Shown here: positions 12,001 to 18,043 of the stretch, piece by piece
Position numbering within the stretch: position 1 is the first letter of the stretch
Layout: the number at the start of each line of letters is the position of its first letter
Assembly: GCA_000969725.1 (NCBI GenBank)
Contig: JXSR01S009199.1
Length of the DNA stretch: 25,759 nucleotides
From: Ophiothrix spiculata
Taxonomy: Eukaryota > Echinodermata > Ophiuroidea > Amphilepidida > Ophiotrichidae
Direction: 5' to 3' (one strand)
The notes under the pieces: generated by a model
What the model was told of the DNA's origin: nothing
Databases searched by the model: none
The model's input: the letters and a program-made list of their open reading frames with translations, nothing else
Program-made: the position numbers and the translations under genes

Positions 12001-15000
12001 TCAAATATTTCTTATAAAAAGACCTGCAAAAAACATCACACTGAAGTGACGCTAGCAGGGTTTGAACCCACGCCGCACTCATACCTGCTGGTAATTACGA
12101 GACCTACGATCTAACCACTCGACCACGCCGGACTGTGTGATGATATCAACGTATTTATATATGTTACACCATTGTATACATTCCCCGCTGTGTAGTGGAT
12201 ATTGGGTTGTATTCAAATATGAAACAAAAGATACGTTGGATCCAAACGCGGTATCAAATATGAGCTCATCCTTTCCGTATCAAAGTAAACCAGAAATACG
12301 GATCAAAACTTTGATATTGTAATCAAAAAGGATAAAAATAAAATGATCCTATAAAAGGATAAAAAATGATCCTTGTGAATTTGATCCATTTGTATATATT
12401 GATCCGCAAAAGGATCAAAAGTGATCCTTTTAAAGGATCAAAAGTGATCCTTAAAGGATCAAAATAAAATGATCCCGAAAACTACTCGTATATTTGATCC
12501 CGGCCTTCTAAGAGTGTATCAATAGATCATCGTTCAACCTTGTTTAAAAATTAAACAACTTGTTCAGTTTAATAAACAACTTGTTTTAAAACTTTAAACA
12601 CCAACACTTTAAACAACATTAAAACAGCAACAGTTTAAACAGTGTTTTGACAGTGATACAACCGACGTTTCGAATAGATAGACTACCCTTTAACAAGACT
12701 TTAAAACAAACACAACAAGATCCAGATCCTACAACAGTGTGTTTGCCTTAGTCTGATTTTAGTATATGAAGTAACTACTCACCTCGCCATCCTTGATATC
12801 GACTACATAGAATTCACCACTGTTTCTCCTGGGTGGTGTTGGCTAATAGGTAAAGAAACAATTCAGCATTAATTGTTTATAGCACATTGGCAATTCAGGT
12901 TAACCACGACCGTAAAGGGTATTATTGGTGTTTTATAAAAACAGATGTATCCCTAATAACAATGGACGAAATTGCCATATTCTAATCGCCTCATTTTCTT
13001 GCAGTGAAGTTTTGACTTTGGACATCAAAACAAAATGATTCTGCAAGTTTTAGTATTCCGATTCAAAGTTAAACTTCATGGAGTTGATTAGAATTCGATA
13101 CATTTTTATAGTAAAATTTCAAGACAAATGGAAGATAATTTACATCTGCTACTCACAATATTTACGGGCTCTTCAAACTTATCCATCTCCAGGTCAAATT
13201 GACCAGCCTTGATCGTGATGTCATCCTGTGATCCAAATGGACTTAAGAAACGAGGGAGGTCCAACAGCTAAAAAAAACATCAGACATGAAGGAGCAAGTC
13301 AGACATAGTTAAAAAATCATCATCGTCATCATCTTCACCACCATCATGATCACCTTCATTATGATGATGATCATGATCATCTTCAAATGATCATGATCGT
13401 CGTCGTCATCGTCATCATCATGAGCTAAATATAGTATATGACATCACAAAATAATATACAATATAACGACAATGGAATATAACAACAGAATTTGAGTTGA
13501 ATAACTGAAGAAATCATTAAAACACCAGTTCGTTGGATATAGAATCGAGCTCATTTGTTTATAAGACAGACATATCACATATGGGGACAGGTTACCAGAA
13601 ATCAGCGGATAAAAACAAAGTTCCTGGAGGGAAAACGTTCTTACCTTATTAATAATCCCCTCCTCCTCAATGTCCTCGTTGGTCTCATTAAGAGCATTTT
13701 GACTTTCTGACCCATTGCCAAAGAAGAACTGAAAGTAAAAGAAGCACCAGTTAGGTCAGCAGCACTTTGATACTACTGTTTTCCAAAACAGCTCCTCAAT
13801 AGCTAATCGCTCGGGTCGATGAAGCAATGAGGATAACTTGTAGGTTGCTCGTTATCCAAAGCGGGGTTCGACCAAAATTTGACTGATTTGGATCATGGAG
13901 TCCTGCACAGCTACTCTAAACAACACAAGGTCTCATAAAATCCAAAAGGGGTATGCGTATATACCGTCTTTAACTCTACAACCGAAAGCATCATTTTACA
14001 AATTTTAATTAGCTAATTTGAAAAAAAAACCAAAACCCCAAAACCAGAAACGACAAATATAGAACTAAATACCATATGAACCAAATTACAGTTCTTGAGC
14101 AAATCTAGACTCGTTGAACAGATCAAGGATTAGAGAATTACACTGAGAGAATATTTTGTGGAAGGATTAAGTTTCATAGGATCTGAATCTGAAGTTTTCT
14201 AAGTTGTTTAAAATTCAGGTATGTAAATTTCTTGTCGGGCAGTTATAGCTTTGGAAAGTTAGCTGCTAGACTGGCTAGTACGAAAATTGCACTGGCGTAA
14301 CAACAGGGGGGCAAGTTGCCTCCCCTGAAGGCTCTCAGGGGGAAATTTCACGGACCCAAGGGGAAAAATAAAGGGGAGGGAAAGAATGAAAAAGAAGGGA
14401 AAGGGAGAGAAAGAAGAAGGAAAAAGAAGGGGGAAAGGAAAAAAGAGGAAGAAAAGGGAACACAGAGGGAGAAAAAGAAAGAGAAAAGGGAAAGAAAAGA
14501 AAAGGGGAAGAAAAAAGGATAACAAAGGGAAGGAGCCACACCCCAATGGCCCAAATTTTCCCCCACGCGCGAATTTCAAGCTATTATGTCAATTTTTAAA
14601 ATAAGATTAGCCATAGTTTTGCAACATTTATTTCGCGTCCAACATTTTATAACAATTTTAGGTAAATATGGGTGTGTGTGTGTGGGGGGGGGGGGGGGGT
14701 GTATAGGACGGGGGTAAAATTCCGTCAGGGGAAAATTTCACATCACTAAAAATTATTTTATCATAGTGGCATATTTGACCTTGTAGTTGACTTTTTTCAG
14801 ACATTCTTAGCTAATTGTCACAGTATATAGTTGTTGAGGGAAGCTCATGGAGTTGGCGTTTTCTTGAACTGGCATTTTAAATATAGCAAATATACTATAA
14901 CAATTATCTAACAATGTCTAAAAAAGTCAACTACATTTACATGGTCAAATGTGACACTATGATTAGGATATAGACATGGAAATGCTTTTTAGTGATTTGA

Positions 15001-15080
15001 AAGCATTTCAGAGATTGGAGTTGGGGTTTTCTTGTACTGGCGTATTCAATTCTTACCTGGCCAAATGCGGTCGAAGCCAT
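1..15080 (-). CDS. Type II transmembrane C-type lectin / EGF / CUB / mucin receptor (multi-exon gene)
   Basis: Gene-level entry joining the 15 exons listed separately; the span includes introns. Every junction uses GT/AG and reading phase is continuous from ATG (15080) to TAA (3-1), giving about 837 residues. Order: cytoplasmic tail 1-198, membrane span about 199-219 preceded by a basic cluster (188-195, which implies N-terminus inside), short stalk, C-type lectin domain 236-370, Thr/Ser-rich linker 378-475, EGF-like 477-518, CUB 519-644, mucin-like Thr repeat 645-807, short C-terminal tail. There is no signal peptide and no second membrane span, consistent with a type II receptor. Known of the families: EPN plus WND lectin domains bind mannose/GlcNAc-type sugars with calcium; CUB and EGF modules mediate protein contacts. 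Inferred: a glycan-sensing cell-surface receptor whose tail can recruit SH2/SH3 proteins. Less certain are the true 5' end (an upstream exon is possible, because the first exon also has an acceptor site) and the last two tiny exons. Exact ortholog not recognised. Confidence 0.8.
103..165 (-). CDS. Receptor penultimate exon (CxxC tail)
   Basis: A 63 bp phase 1-1 exon with acceptor TTTCCAG and donor GTAAAT, encoding residues 808-828, including LQCAVC followed by an acidic end. The two cysteines could pair with each other or link chains. No domain is recognised. Like all extracellular exons of this gene it is class 1-1. Confidence 0.5.
293..781 (-). CDS. Receptor mucin-like Thr-repeat exon
   Basis: A 489 bp phase 1-1 exon (acceptor ...TTTTACAG, donor GTAAAC) encoding residues 645-807. 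After a short lead it is a tandem array of about a dozen 10-residue units of the form APTTTATTTV, ending in a Ser/Thr/Pro stretch. Almost every residue is Thr, Ala, Pro or Val, the signature of a densely O-glycosylated mucin stalk. In DNA it is a 30 bp minisatellite, so copy number may vary between individuals. If the intron is retained, translation stops near 237. The long plus-strand open frame across it is only the Val-rich antisense of the same repeat. Confidence 0.8.
355..735. repeat. Coding minisatellite, 30 bp unit
   Basis: About a dozen imperfect 30 bp units built on GGTTGTGGC and GTTGTGGTTGGGGC on the plus strand, inside the mucin-like exon. Because the unit is a multiple of three, gain or loss of copies keeps the frame. 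Confidence 0.85.
969..1226. mobile_element. 258 bp inverted-repeat element (MITE-like)
   Basis: The 38 bp ends (969-1006 and 1189-1226) are reverse complements with about four mismatches; both begin AATTGAGGACCCTAGAAC outside and run to AGTCACA inside. TCTAA occurs on both sides as a possible 5 bp target duplication if the repeat is trimmed by one base. No coding capacity. It lies in the intron after the CUB exon, ending 29 bp from that exon. Confidence 0.85.
1256..1633 (-). CDS. Receptor CUB-domain exon
   Basis: A 378 bp phase 1-1 exon (acceptor CTCCAAACAG, donor GTAAGAG) encoding residues 519-644. The pattern is CUB-like: an early GSFQSVNYPKPY segment, hydrophobic strands, IEP...KDELYVGTG, and near the end a SDTAWLYFSTDRN...NGF stretch ending in W-R-G. 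The Glu, Asp and SD positions match those of calcium-binding CUB domains. Oddly, only two cysteines (526, 531) are present, so the usual internal disulfides are missing. It lies between EGF and mucin modules, with transposons close to both splice sites. Confidence 0.8.
1651..2090. mobile_element. Foldback MITE, family F2, copy 1
   Basis: Its interior closely matches 22735-23110 (shared blocks such as AATTACGAGATATGG and TTTGGATGTAACTTTGCAA). The ends carry ATATGTGACC...CATATC and, inverted, GCCATATCAAAAGGTAC. It ends about 17 bp upstream of the CUB exon splice acceptor. Confidence 0.75.
2091..2625. other. Intron sequence, nothing recognised
   Basis: Intron between the EGF and CUB exons outside the F2 element. 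No ORF, RNA gene or clear repeat seen. Confidence 0.5.
2626..2754 (-). CDS. Receptor EGF-like domain exon
   Basis: A 129 bp phase 1-1 exon (acceptor CTTTTCAAG, donor GTAAGTG) encoding residues 477-518. Six cysteines fall at 478, 483, 489, 502, 504 and 514, spaced C-x4-C-x5-C-x12-C-x-C-x9-C, the EGF arrangement, with a PGY turn before the fourth cysteine. An N-V-T glycosylation sequon is at 493. No calcium-binding EGF signature (D-x-D/N-E) precedes the first cysteine. It is too short for the usual ORF listing and was found by splice phase. Confidence 0.85.
2755..3609. other. Intron with (TTTA)n, otherwise nothing recognised
   Basis: Intron between the Thr/Ser linker and EGF exons. It contains a short TTTATTTATTTATTTA run near 3305-3325 and no recognised element. 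Confidence 0.6.
3610..3906 (-). CDS. Receptor Thr/Ser-rich linker exon
   Basis: A 297 bp phase 1-1 exon (acceptor TTTATTGCAG, donor GTACAG) encoding residues 377-475. It is rich in Thr, Ser and Pro with SPTTTVTPNTT- and TTTTV-like runs but, unlike the second mucin exon, has no regular repeat. It is a probable O-glycosylated stalk between lectin and EGF modules. The GTACAG donor is weaker than the others, so the 3' boundary is the less secure one. Confidence 0.75.
3907..4715. other. Intron, nothing recognised
   Basis: Intron between lectin exon 2 and the Thr/Ser linker exon. Open frames here are read-through of the neighbouring exons into the intron. No repeat or RNA gene recognised. Confidence 0.5.
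4716..4859 (-). CDS. Receptor C-type lectin exon 2 (EPN/WND sugar site)
   Basis: A 144 bp exon (acceptor TTTTTCAG, donor GTGAGTT), phase 1-1, residues 329-376. It holds the sugar-binding half of the domain: WIPDEPNN (EPN at 334-336), C343, WNDAKC (WND at 355-357, C360) and FVCEY (C368). EPN is the mannose/GlcNAc-type motif and WND supplies calcium ligands, so calcium-dependent sugar binding is expected rather than a degenerate lectin fold. Confidence 0.9.
5037..5318 (-). CDS. Receptor C-type lectin exon 1
   Basis: A 282 bp phase 1-1 exon (acceptor ACTATTTCAG, donor GTAAGTA) encoding residues 235-328. It opens with C-E-E-G-W...SCY (C236, C247), the extra N-terminal cysteine pair of long-form C-type lectin domains, then NWTAANDFC (C264) and FWIGC...GLWMC (C299, C310), where the usual WIGL is WIGC and an extra disulfide with C310 is likely. 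Three N-glycosylation sequons are present (N244, N256, N267). It joins in phase to the membrane exon upstream and the EPN exon downstream. Confidence 0.9.
5605..5700. repeat. Degenerate telomere-like CCCTAA stretch
   Basis: Several TAACCCTAA and AACCCTAAA words are scattered over about 95 bp in the intron upstream of the lectin exons. Not a clean array; may be an old interstitial telomeric or simple repeat. Confidence 0.4.
5864..5895. repeat. Perfect 15 bp inverted repeat (hairpin)
   Basis: GGGCGTAACTGACAA, a two-base TT loop, then its exact reverse complement. Intronic; may be the core of a small foldback element. Confidence 0.85.
5985..6111 (+). mobile_element. Retroposon 3' end: hairpin plus (GTAT)n tail
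   Basis: A perfect stem TGCGCCTT (6047-6054) / AAGGCGCA (6067-6074) is followed by ATTAAAAATCTCTTTT and a GTAT microsatellite (6090-6111). A 3' stem-loop followed by a short tandem tail is typical of SINEs and CR1/L2-type LINEs. The 5' boundary is not defined. Confidence 0.5.
6340..6600. mobile_element. Foldback MITE, family F2, short variant
   Basis: The 31 bp ends are inverted: ATATATGTGATGGCTCACCC...AAAAGGGGG at 6340-6370 against 6570-6600, with about three differences. The interior AGCTTTAAAATGACACCTTACTTG matches the interior of the element at 8772-9031. Spurious open frame only. Confidence 0.8.
7290..7400. mobile_element. Possible SINE-like fragment
   Basis: TTTTCTCCGGGTACTCCGG followed by TCTTCCTCCTGCATT resembles a dispersed sequence word seen across marine animal genomes. 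I cannot define ends; call is from general familiarity only. Confidence 0.25.
7646..7860 (-). CDS. Receptor membrane-span exon
   Basis: A 215 bp exon (acceptor TTCATTACAG, donor GTGAGTT), phase 2 to 1, residues 163-234. It begins SPYSEISIYNQI, two adjoining S-x-Y-x-x-I motifs (Tyr165, Tyr171), followed by PAPPSK (class II SH3-type ligand), an RRKRIKRR basic cluster, then a 21-residue hydrophobic span (about 199-219) and a short charged stalk. Basic residues before the span indicate the N-terminus is cytosolic. It is the junction where exon phase changes from the 0-0 tail exons to the 1-1 extracellular exons. Confidence 0.85.
8017..8032 (+). repeat. Poly-G run
   Basis: Sixteen consecutive G bases in the intron between the 9467-9573 and membrane-span exons; prone to length error and quadruplex formation. 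Confidence 0.9.
8319..9384. mobile_element. 1.07 kb TA-flanked DNA element with repeated AAAGTCACCCC motif
   Basis: The ends are inverted: CCGTAAACCGGGTGACTATT on the left and, reverse-complemented, CCGTAAATCGGGGTGACTTT on the right, each bordered by TA (8317-8318, 9385-9386), the target of Tc1/mariner-type transposons. The motif GTTCAAAGTCACCCC recurs at 8498 (+), 8517-8530 (inverted, forming a hairpin), 8742, 9343 and 9361. No transposase, so non-autonomous. It contains the nested element at 8772-9031 and lies in an intron 80 bp from an exon. Confidence 0.75.
8772..9031. mobile_element. Foldback MITE, family F2, nested copy
   Basis: A perfect 31 bp inverted repeat (8779-8809 and 8994-9024) with core GACGCGTTACATC and AAAAGGTAC; weaker similarity extends a few bases outward. 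The interior shares AAGCTTTAAAATGA with the element at 6340-6600. It is nested in the 8319-9384 element, so younger. Confidence 0.8.
9467..9573 (-). CDS. Receptor cytoplasmic exon (YATI motif)
   Basis: A 107 bp exon (acceptor TGATTTTAG, donor GTATGTG), phase 0 to 2, residues 128-162 plus the first two bases of Ser163. It includes PDYATI (Tyr132, a Yxx[I] motif) and an NEKMIKEFDP end. It was recognised from splice sites and phase match to both neighbours. A 1.07 kb TA-flanked transposon lies 80 bp downstream of its donor. Confidence 0.75.
9574..10119. other. Intron, nothing recognised
   Basis: Sequence between two cytoplasmic exons with no ORF, RNA or clear repeat seen. Confidence 0.5.
10120..10221 (-). 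CDS. Receptor cytoplasmic exon (acidic Ser-rich)
   Basis: A 102 bp phase 0-0 exon (acceptor TCTGCAAG, donor GTAATG), residues 94-127. It is almost entirely Ser, Asp, Glu and Ala with a SESDESSSFSSD-like run, matching casein-kinase-2-type acidic serine sites and probably disordered. Fits in frame between the 60 bp and 107 bp exons. Confidence 0.75.
10336..10943 (+). repeat. ~188 bp tandem repeat with TGACCT motifs and a retroposon-like 3' tail
   Basis: The word TGACCTCAGGTCA recurs at 10374, 10561 and 10750, so the period is 187 and 189 bp over nearly three units. Shared words include GGACCACCCCTATAAT and GGTCCAAGTTTGGTCCAGG. The array ends in an ACAGACATACATACACACGG-type tract and GAGTATTATTATATAGATG, which resembles 3' ends of RTE-type retroposons. 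Intronic. Confidence 0.75.
11206..11561. mobile_element. hAT-like non-autonomous element with 8 bp target duplication
   Basis: The ends are inverted: CAGTGGCGTGCCCA at left and CACTGGCGTGCCCA (reverse-complemented) at right. The 8 bases ATTCTCAT directly flank both sides (11198-11205 and 11562-11569). Eight-base duplications and CAGTGGCG-type ends are hallmarks of the hAT superfamily. The interior is GC/purine-skewed with a G-rich and C-rich terminus and the palindrome GCGCGAAGCGCGC; no transposase. Confidence 0.85.
11864..12516. mobile_element. TA-flanked element with GGATCA repeats and a tRNA-like insert
   Basis: Inverted ends CACTCTTAGAA/TTCTAAGAGTG are flanked by TA (11862-11863, 12517-12518). 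The interior is dominated by AAAGGATCAAAA and TTTTGATCC words in both orientations, making it self-complementary, with AAATATGAG just inside the left end and again near 12260. The middle (12034-12142) is a distinct tRNA-like cassette. Confidence 0.75.
12034..12142 (-). other. tRNA-like cassette (pseudogene) with extended stem and oligo-T
   Basis: The minus strand carries TGGTCGAGTGG (A-box-like, 12115-12125) and GGTTCAAACCC (B-box-like, 12059-12069) about 45 bases apart, as in tRNA genes. The T-arm can pair, but the acceptor stem does not and no clean anticodon arm forms, so this is not a working tRNA. CATCACAC/GTGTGATG inverted repeats bracket it, and TTTTTT, a Pol III terminator, follows on the minus strand. 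Confidence 0.6.
12530..12660. repeat. TTTAAACA-rich low-complexity repeat
   Basis: Words such as AAACAACTTGTT and CTTTAAACA recur over about 130 bp. Intronic; family unknown. Confidence 0.5.
12783..12842 (-). CDS. Receptor cytoplasmic exon (PTPPRR, YVVD)
   Basis: A 60 bp phase 0-0 exon (acceptor CCTATTAG, donor GTGAGTA), residues 74-93. It holds PTPPRR, a PxxPxR class II SH3-type ligand, and EFYVVDI with Tyr85. Short, but both splice sites are strong and the phase fits both neighbours. Confidence 0.75.
13157..13267 (-). CDS. Receptor cytoplasmic exon
   Basis: A 111 bp phase 0-0 exon (acceptor after an oligo-T tract, TTTTTTAG; donor GTGAGTA), residues 37-73. It is a mixed hydrophobic/acidic sequence starting LLDLPRFLSPFG and ending FEEPVNI. 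LLDLP resembles acidic/dileucine and clathrin-box-like LLDLx sequences, which is suggestive only. No domain recognised. Confidence 0.75.
13318..13430. repeat. (ATC/ATG)n trinucleotide repeat, partly self-inverted
   Basis: CATCATCATCGTCATCATC runs into ATGATGATGATCATGATCATC and back, so the two halves can pair. It lies in an intron, 50 bp upstream of the 13157-13267 exon on the coding strand. Confidence 0.85.
13645..13728 (-). CDS. Receptor cytoplasmic exon
   Basis: An 84 bp phase 0-0 exon (acceptor CTTTCAG, donor GTAAGAA), residues 9-36, starting FFFGNGSES and ending in an acidic EDIEEEG segment. No domain recognised. Supported by strong splice sites and phase continuity. Confidence 0.7.
14350..14540 (+). 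repeat. Polypurine tract
   Basis: About 190 bases almost entirely A and G, in a longer region starting with ACTGGCGTAACAACAGGGGG. Open frames on both strands here (Lys/Glu-rich or Phe/Pro-rich) are compositional artefacts. Confidence 0.85.
14676..14702 (+). repeat. (TG)n followed by poly-G
   Basis: GTGTGTGTGTG runs into about 14 G bases just before the truncated MITE. Confidence 0.85.
14738..15050. mobile_element. MITE, family F3, truncated copy at a splice donor
   Basis: It matches the 22089-22555 element: shared GTCAACTACA, GGTCAAATGTGA, GATTTGAAAGCATTT and the terminal GCGTATTCAAT. The left end is cut near 14738. The right terminus ends at 15050, leaving only GTAAGA between it and the first recognised exon of the receptor gene. 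Confidence 0.8.
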
Positions 15081-15104
15081 ATCAGCTCTATCAACTCCCA
15101 ATAA
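15057..15104 (-). CDS. Receptor first recognised exon with candidate start codon
   Basis: A 48 bp segment bounded by a CTTATTTAG acceptor and GTAAGA donor. The ATG at 15080-15078 sits in a favourable context (G at -3 and +4), gives MASTAFGQ and continues in phase 0. An in-frame TAG occurs just upstream in the genomic sequence, so either the ATG is the start with 5' UTR before it, or the whole exon is coding from an exon further upstream. A MITE end lies at intron position +7 right after this exon. Confidence 0.55.
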
Positions 15105-15292
15105 CTAAATAAGATGGTGGTGCAACAAACGAGGCAATAATTAAGCACAAGGTTTTTCTTTGAGGTGCAGATCTATCGCCGACTATCAGGAAACTATTGC
15201 ATCACAAGATCGTATCGTAACTGTGGAAAAGATGATACACAATTTAATTCAACTCAAAAGGTATTCCAATATCAATTACATGTACAAACAAT
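15105..15292. other. Nothing recognised
   Basis: Short stretch upstream of the first recognised receptor exon. No clear TATA box or CpG-rich promoter seen. Confidence 0.4.
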
Positions 15293-17185
15293 CAGAACAC
15301 CATTAAAATTAAATAAAAAATAACAAAAACATGATATTGAGGACACAATTGAAAGGCAAAAAGACCTGAGTTAATTATGCCCTTCAAGCTTAAGGTTACC
15401 ACAACAACAACAACAAACCAATTGCAAGAAATACAAACGGAACGATCAAACAAACCACACAAGATATGCCCCAAAGAAAACTACTCATATTTGCTCAGTA
15501 ATTCTGATTTCATTCGATTTTTGAAAAGTTTGATATTATTTGAATGTTTGATGTTTTTGTCCAAAGAGTTCCAAAAGGTTGGCCCTCAATTCCTAATAGC
15601 GCAACTTGATTTTGTTTTCTTTGTTAAGTTAATACTAGTTGAATATCTGTGTGTTTGATCATGGTTTGTAAAGTACGTTGAAAAGATGTGTGGAAGTAGG
15701 TTTTTGTGGTGTTTGTACATAAACATACCAAGATTTAGTTTATACGTATCATATACATTGAGCACACTATATTTAGAAAATAGAGGACCACCGTGACTTC
15801 TATAGTGGCTTTTTGTAACAGTCCTGATAGCCCATTTTTTTAGTTAAATTTTTTTTCCAAGTACATTTTGCACGCATTTCCCCATATTAAAACACCATAG
15901 TTAATATAAGGCAAAATCAACGTACAATACAGAGAATACAATATGTTTCAACTTGATCATCATTCCAATATTTCTTGCTATTGTTTTTGTTATGGCATCT
16001 ATGTGACATTTCCAGGTTAAATGTTCATCAATTATTACACCTAAGAATTTTGGGGCTAATGGCCCCAGTATTGACCCCTGATGGACTCCACAATTGATAC
16101 TTCTTTGTTTGGAGTCATGCATTTGATACCTCACAAGTTGTTTTCTATTGTCTAAGTAATTGCTAAACCATTCCAATGCAACACTTCGGAATCCATATAG
16201 TGTTCTAATTTGTGTACAATATTTCATGGTTTATTGTATCAAAGGCTTTTGACAAGTCTAAGAAAATGCCAATTGTAGTTTCAGTTTTTTTAAATTGCAT
16301 TGGATACTTTATCTACTAATTCTATTATTGTCATGAAAGTTGAGTGTTGAGGACGGAATCCAAACTGTTTATCATTTAGAATGTTGAATTTATCAATATA
16401 ATCTAAACATCGGTTAAACACTAGCCTTTCTAATATTTTTGAGAACCTTGGCAGCACTGATACCGTGCGATAAATGGAAAAGATTTCAGTGTCGCCTTTT
16501 TATAGATTGGTATAACCTTTGCGAATTCCTACTGGTCTGGGACAACGCCAGTTGCGAGTGATAGATTGAAAATGTCAGATAAAGGCTTAGATATGACAGG
16601 TGCAACCCTTTTTTATAATTAAATTACTGATATCATCGTGGCCAGGACTTTTGTTTTGGTTAAACTTATTCACTATCTTTATAACTTCTTCTGCAATGAC
16701 AGGCCTCATTAAAAAGCAACTATCATTTTGATTAGTTAGATATTCAAAGTAGTCTTTTCCCGAATGAGAATTTTTAAGGCCAGTTTTGGCCCAATGTTCA
16801 CAAAAAGTCATTGAATGATTCTGAAATTGATTCTGAATTTGTTACTGTTACTGTTTTACCATCATCTGTTTTTAAACTACATTGTTGCTGATTAGTTCCC
16901 TTTCCTATTAGAGCGTTAATGGTTTTCCACGTTTGCCTTATATTATTTTCGTATTTTCAAATTTCTTGTAAAATTATTCTCTTTTACATTTCTAATAAGG
17001 TTGTTTAGTTTATTTCTGCATGTTTTAAATTTATGCTTAAGATCATCAGATGGATTCAAGAGATATTTTTGCACAGTTTGTTCTTATTATTAATACTTTT
17101 CAAAATACCTTTTGTTGTCCCGGGGGATATAGGAGTTTTCCTTCTTTTCGGTTTGATTTTGTTAGTGGGATGCAATCATATTTTT
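15293..17185 (-). pseudogene. CR1/Jockey-type LINE remnant A (reverse transcriptase, internally deleted)
   Basis: Read on the minus strand in shifting frames, the order is that of a LINE ORF2: GILKSINNKNKLCK and YLLNPSDDLKHKFK linker (about 17150-16990), NKFNQNKSPGHDDISN (about 16640), IFLDLSKAFDTIN (catalytic block, about 16250), CGVHQGSILGPL (about 16070), then directly KFLGVIIDEHLTWKCHI, GPxFWNSLD and a LFKNRMKSE C-terminus near 15520. The YADD active-site block between GPL and KFLG is deleted, and there are stops and frameshifts. A 3' UTR continues to about 15293. The 5' end is truncated at about 17185, against the 3' tail of remnant B. Confidence 0.85.
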
Positions 17186-17189
17186 ATTT

Positions 17190-17703
17190 CATATTTATTG
17201 TTTCCATTAAAAACGATACAGTAAAACACATCAAAACAAATGTAGTTACATATACAAAATCCTTATGGAGGAATAAACCGGAAGACCAATAAGGTCTGTA
17301 AGTGGCCTATCCCTGTAAAAAAACAAACAAATCATAAGTCAAGTTACATAACACATAAAGAAATAATAATAAAACAAACAACTCAAATTTGTTCAACACA
17401 AGACAATACATGGGACAAAAGGATGTCGGATCGAAAAGCTATAAAATTGTGATATCATTCGTATTTTTTGATAAGGGTTTGCTTCAATTGTTTACGGAAA
17501 TAGTTCACGGATTTTGATTCTTTTTGCGATTTGGGCAATGAATTCCAAAGGATTGGGCCAGATGAACGAGTGTTACAATCAGAAAAGCACTTTTTATTGT
17601 TTGTAACATTAAAATTATTTGCATATCGTGTTTGATAATTATGAGCGTCAGATCGTTTTGAGAAAAAGTTCTTAAAGGCAATTGGTAAATCATTTATAAA
17701 CAT
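17190..17703 (-). pseudogene. LINE remnant B (C-terminus and 3' UTR only)
   Basis: The minus strand encodes MFINDLPIAFKNFFS, HNYQTRYANN and SSGPILWNSLPKSQKES to LIKKYE, the region after the reverse transcriptase in CR1-type LINEs, intact over 82 residues. A 3' UTR follows with CTTATTGGTCTTCCGG and an AATAAATATGAAATAAA-like tail at about 17190. It is 5'-truncated at about 17703. Confidence 0.8.
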
Positions 17704-18043
17704 TTCTGGTTAAAATCATTGTTTCATGGTCTCTTTAAGACCCTGATATAGACAGCACTGCAGCTGCAATCAAATAAATGCTTAAAATAGTATTCGATTG
17801 CCATGCATATCTAAAAAAAAACCATACAAAAACCGTTTTAGCTGTTTTTCTATCAAATTGTGCCAATTTAGCACGTTTTGCAGCTACATGTACGGTTTTC
17901 GATCATCATCATACATTTTCAAAACAACCTTCAGAGAATTAAATTGTCTCTTATCTATCAATAAAGACGCTTTAAATGATGATATATTTGACGTGGTAAA
18001 GAAAATAAAGATTTCTTTGCAGAAGCCTTTCAATCGTGTGATT
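17704..18043. other. Nothing recognised
   Basis: No gene or clear repeat. The 104-residue plus-strand open frame that starts at 17798 has unremarkable AT-rich composition and no domain. Confidence 0.4.

Noticed and set aside
12034..12142. Functional tRNA gene
   Set aside because: A and B boxes are present but the acceptor and anticodon arms do not pair.
14259..14604. Several Lys/Glu-rich and Phe/Pro-rich open frames
   Set aside because: Artefacts of the polypurine/polypyrimidine tract.
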